Below, piece after piece: positions 5,323-7,495 of a DNA stretch of 7,495 nucleotides (its first letter is position 1; each line of letters begins with the position of its first letter). Below the pieces are notes generated by a model that was not told the origin of the DNA, did no database searches, and was given only the letters and a program-made list of their open reading frames with translations. A program made the translations under genes and the position numbers. Origin of the DNA: Thermoplasmata archaeon (lineage in GTDB: Archaea > Thermoplasmatota > Thermoplasmata > SG8-5); NCBI GenBank assembly GCA_030655715.1, contig JAUSPR010000203.1:1-7495 (forward strand). The letters run 5' to 3'.

Positions 5323-6342
5323 GTGGCTGGTAAAAGCATGAAAGTAACTCACAATGGCAAGGAACTGGACATCAGGGCGCTGTGGATGGAAGGCAGTAAA
5401 GTTAGATTCATAGACCAGAAAATACTCCCTCACAGATTCGAGTTCGTGGACGCCAGCACGGTCGAGGAAGTCGCCAGATTCATCGAAGATATGACTGTAA
5501 GAGGCGCGCCCAGCATTGGCGCGGCTGGAGCATATGGCATGGCAATGGCCCAGATAACGGACATGGACCTTGCTGAGGCTGCTAAGCGGCTCAAGAGAAC
5601 CAGGCCAACTGCATTCGATCTCTTCTACGGTGTGGACAGCATGCTGGCCACCGCTTCTGAAGGCAGAGATCTGGTGGAGGCCGCGGAGAAATATGTAACC
5701 CAAATAGCTGAGAAATGCCGCAAGATTGGCGAGCATGGAAACAGCCTTATCAAGGACGGATTTACGATTTTAACCCACTGCAATGCCGGAGCCCTGGCAA
5801 CAATCGATTATGGTACGGCTCTATCACCCATAAGAGCCGCCCACAAGGGCGGAAAAAAGATCCATGTTTTCGCGGATGAAACCCGACCCAGGCTTCAGGG
5901 CGCGGCTCTCACTTCATGGGAACTGGTCCAGGAAGGAATTCCACATGACATAATACCTGACAATGCCGCAGGCCATTTCATGCAGCGCGGTGAAATTGAT
6001 ATGGTAATTGTCGGGGCTGACAGAATTGCCGCAAACGGAGATTTTGCAAACAAGATCGGAACCTACGAAAAGGCTGTTTGCGCCAAGGAGAACGGCGTGC
6101 CGTTTTACACGGCTGCGCCTGTGAGCACGTTCGATTTCTCCCTGGCCTCTGGAATGGACATTCCCATAGAGGAGCGGAGCCAGGATGAGGTACGGTATGT
6201 TGGCAAGGAGTTGATTTGCCCGGAAAAGGCCACTGCCCGCAATCCGGCGTTTGACATGACGCCCGCGAGATATGTCACTGGCATAATCACAGAAGCAGGA
6301 ATATTCAAGCCCGGCGAATTGAAAAGAGAGAACCTGCAATAG
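5323..6342 (+). CDS. mtnA: S-methyl-5-thioribose-1-phosphate isomerase
   Basis: A 339-residue cytoplasmic enzyme of the MtnA / eIF2B-like isomerase family. It converts the aldose 5-methylthioribose 1-phosphate to the ketose 5-methylthioribulose 1-phosphate in methionine salvage; in archaea relatives also serve pentose-phosphate recycling. Signatures, in order: V-R-G-A-P-S-I-G-A-A (59-68), T-H-C-N-A-G with the catalytic-type C153, F-A-D-E-T-R-P-R-L-Q-G (183-193), D-N-A-A-G-H (213-218), G-A-D-R-I-A-A-N-G-D with D233 exactly 80 residues after C153 as in bacterial MtnA, N-K-I-G-T-Y-E-K (243-250), and N-P-A-F-D-M-T-P (307-314). Length is normal and nothing is missing. GTG 5323 is used because GGGGATT lies 5 nt upstream; ATG 5338 is the alternative. 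nop5 follows closely. A ribose-1,5-bisphosphate isomerase is the main alternative, but the overall motif pattern favours MtnA. Confidence 0.93.
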   Translation: MAGKSMKVTHNGKELDIRALWMEGSKVRFIDQKILPHRFEFVDASTVEEVARFIEDMTVRGAPSIGAAGAYGMAMAQITDMDLAEAAKRLKRTRPTAFDLFYGVDSMLATASEGRDLVEAAEKYVTQIAEKCRKIGEHGNSLIKDGFTILTHCNAGALATIDYGTALSPIRAAHKGGKKIHVFADETRPRLQGAALTSWELVQEGIPHDIIPDNAAGHFMQRGEIDMVIVGADRIAANGDFANKIGTYEKAVCAKENGVPFYTAAPVSTFDFSLASGMDIPIEERSQDEVRYVGKELICPEKATARNPAFDMTPARYVTGIITEAGIFKPGELKRENLQ

Positions 6343-6350
6343 ATTTTTAA
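6343..6350 (+). promoter_or_regulatory. possible TATA box of nop5
   Basis: ATTTTTAA directly after the mtnA stop codon is centred about 27 bp before the ATG at 6374, the archaeal spacing for a leaderless transcript beginning at that ATG. It has no clear BRE, and co-transcription from mtnA remains possible. Confidence 0.4.
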
Positions 6351-6373
6351 TGGACGAAGGTTTGCAGGGAATC

Positions 6374-7423
6374 ATGAAACTGGTGACCACCTGGTTCGGC
6401 ACGTTCTTGCTGGATGACGAATCCAAAGTCATAGAGAAGAGCTTGTTTCCAATAGAACCCGCGGAGATAGCGCGCAGGCTCCTGTCAATGGAGAAAGGTG
6501 AGGTTCTGCCCGAGGAAGAAGAACTTGCCGGCGGCAGACCCATGATTGTCAGGGAGAAGAGGCTTGCCATTCTTGGGGACGTTCTTGATTTCGAACAGCC
6601 CGATATCAGGCCGGAAGATTTTGGATTTGACAATTCCATTCTCGGAAAGGCCATGCAGTCCAAGGGCAGGGAGAAGGTCAAGGCCAGCACCAAACCGGAT
6701 GAGCATATCGTCCAAGCGATAAGGACTATAGACGATCTCACGAAAATCGCCAATCTGATGTCGGAACGGCTTCACGAATGGCATGAATTGAATTTTCCCG
6801 AACTTACCAGCATGGTTCCGGAGTCAAAGTATATTGAATTGATTGCGGAATATGGCGACAGAACTGCCATTCTGGACTCTGGAAAAGTGGAAATCGCGGA
6901 TTCAATGGGCGCGGATGTCTCGGAAGCGGATGCCAGAGCCATGCAGTCACTGGCCGCAAATATTCTCATAGTTATCAAAGAGAAACAAGAAATCGAGAAA
7001 TACATCGGGCAGCGCATGAAGGAAATCGCACCTAATTTAAACCATCTCACTGGCCCGCTGGTCGGCGCAAGGTTGATATCCCTCACCGGCGGAATGGACC
7101 GATTGGCCATTCTTCCTTCCAGCACCATACAGCTTCTCGGAGCGGAAAAAGCGCTTTTCAAGCATCTGAAGGACAATGCCAAACCTCCGAAACATGGAGT
7201 CATTTTTCAGCATCCAATCATCCACAGAGCACCGCCCTGGCAACGGGGAAAGATTGCCCGAGCATTCGCAGCCAAGATTACCATCGCAGTAAGGGTCGAT
7301 AGATATGGCGGCGAATTCATGGGCCCTGAACTGGAAGCGGCATTGAACAAGCGGGTCGATGAAATAAAGCGCAAGCACCCGAAGCCGAAACCTAAGGGCG
7401 GCAAGGCTAAGCGGAGAAAATAG
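6374..7423 (+). CDS. nop5: Nop5/Nop56-family box C/D ribonucleoprotein
   Basis: A 349-residue scaffold of the archaeal box C/D sRNP. It bridges L7Ae bound to the guide RNA and the methyltransferase fibrillarin, directing 2'-O-methylation of rRNA and tRNA. The N-terminal domain (about 1-105) binds fibrillarin. A helical coiled-coil segment begins near the family motif W-H-E-L-N-F-P-E-L (136-144). The Nop domain carries G-P-L-V-G-A-R-L (227-234), G-A-E-K-A-L-F (256-262) and R-G-K-I-A-R-A (291-297). The tail is Lys/Arg/Pro-rich, as is usual. All parts are present. ATG 6374 gives the family-typical start M-K-L-V-T-T-W-F-G, has GGGA just upstream, and sits 27 bp from a TATA-like box. ATG 6350 would add eight atypical residues and lies inside that box. 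The gene begins 31 bp after mtnA. Fibrillarin, often adjacent in archaea, does not begin before the window ends. Confidence 0.93.
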   Translation: MKLVTTWFGTFLLDDESKVIEKSLFPIEPAEIARRLLSMEKGEVLPEEEELAGGRPMIVREKRLAILGDVLDFEQPDIRPEDFGFDNSILGKAMQSKGREKVKASTKPDEHIVQAIRTIDDLTKIANLMSERLHEWHELNFPELTSMVPESKYIELIAEYGDRTAILDSGKVEIADSMGADVSEADARAMQSLAANILIVIKEKQEIEKYIGQRMKEIAPNLNHLTGPLVGARLISLTGGMDRLAILPSSTIQLLGAEKALFKHLKDNAKPPKHGVIFQHPIIHRAPPWQRGKIARAFAAKITIAVRVDRYGGEFMGPELEAALNKRVDEIKRKHPKPKPKGGKAKRRK

Positions 7424-7436
7424 ATTTTTGATTCAG

Positions 7437-7495
7437 GTAAGAGTTCAGTTTTCTGAAGTTTGCACATGGGATTGTAGATTTGTTAATTGTAAATT
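7437..7495 (-). repeat. right copy of the 59-bp inverted repeat, cut by the window end
   Basis: The reverse complement matches 136-194 with four mismatches; three cluster at 7465-7468 and one is in the hairpin loop. The hairpin is TTCAG 7444-7448, TTTT loop, CTGAA 7453-7457. Homology begins at 7437, 14 bp after the nop5 stop, and is still intact at the last base, so the repeat probably continues outside. A T-rich ATTTTTGATT at 7424-7433 follows the stop and could help terminate nop5. No start of a further gene is seen in these 72 bp. Confidence 0.85.

Noticed and set aside
5323..6342. Annotation as ribose-1,5-bisphosphate isomerase or eIF2B subunit
   Set aside because: The combination T-H-C-N-A-G, F-A-D-E-T-R-P-R-L-Q-G, G-A-D-R-I-A-A-N-G-D and N-P-A-F-D, with the Cys-Asp spacing, fits MtnA better.
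5914..6753. Long minus-strand open frame of 279 codons
   Set aside because: It is antisense to both mtnA and nop5, whose family motifs are intact; its translation shows no recognisable domain.

Overview
The window looks archaeal, most likely from a euryarchaeote of the Thermoplasmatota type; the phylum is an inference and moderate at best. The archaeal call rests on a Nop5-type box C/D RNP protein with a Lys/Arg-rich tail, promoters made of an A-rich BRE and an AT-rich TATA box, several starts that fit leaderless or nearly leaderless transcripts, GGAGG-type ribosome sites on a few genes, and an archaeal-style MtnA. Coding DNA is of moderate GC. The intergenic stretches are AT-rich and rich in repeats.

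Layout, left to right. Positions 1-194 are non-coding: GGTAATT-type repeats, a 15-bp tandem repeat, and a 59-bp element whose inverted copy closes the right end of the window. A TPR / winged-helix / TPR protein (257-1771, +) has its own TATA box. Next comes a 72-residue basic protein (1918-2136, +) with textbook signals: BRE/TATA, a hairpin-bearing leader, a strong Shine-Dalgarno and a hairpin/T-run terminator that overlaps the stop codon. The 453-bp convergent gap 2137-2589 holds two 73-bp direct repeats, each with a GC-rich hairpin, plus a third hairpin core.

Two minus-strand genes follow. One is a CPBP (CAAX/Abi) membrane protease with proline-rich arms and a C-terminal zinc ribbon (2590-4059). 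The other is a Cas4-like PD-(D/E)XK nuclease with four predicted membrane helices inserted in the nuclease fold (4208-5227). Between them lies a 21-bp tandem repeat of a palindrome, placed like an operator upstream of the protease promoter. A divergent promoter region (5228-5322) separates the nuclease gene from mtnA (5323-6342, +), which is followed closely by nop5 (start probably 6374, end 7423).

How the genes relate: mtnA (methionine salvage or nucleoside recycling) and nop5 (rRNA 2'-O-methylation machinery) are housekeeping genes in tandem. The partner fibrillarin gene, often next to nop5 in archaea, does not start in the remaining 72 bp; the right-hand inverted repeat is there instead. 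The nuclease and protease are adjacent, co-directional and both membrane-bound, but they have separate promoters and no cas1, cas2 or CRISPR array is visible, so any joint role is speculation. The most unusual item is the membrane-embedded Cas4-like nuclease, followed by the operator-like palindrome array and the repeats that bound or punctuate the window.
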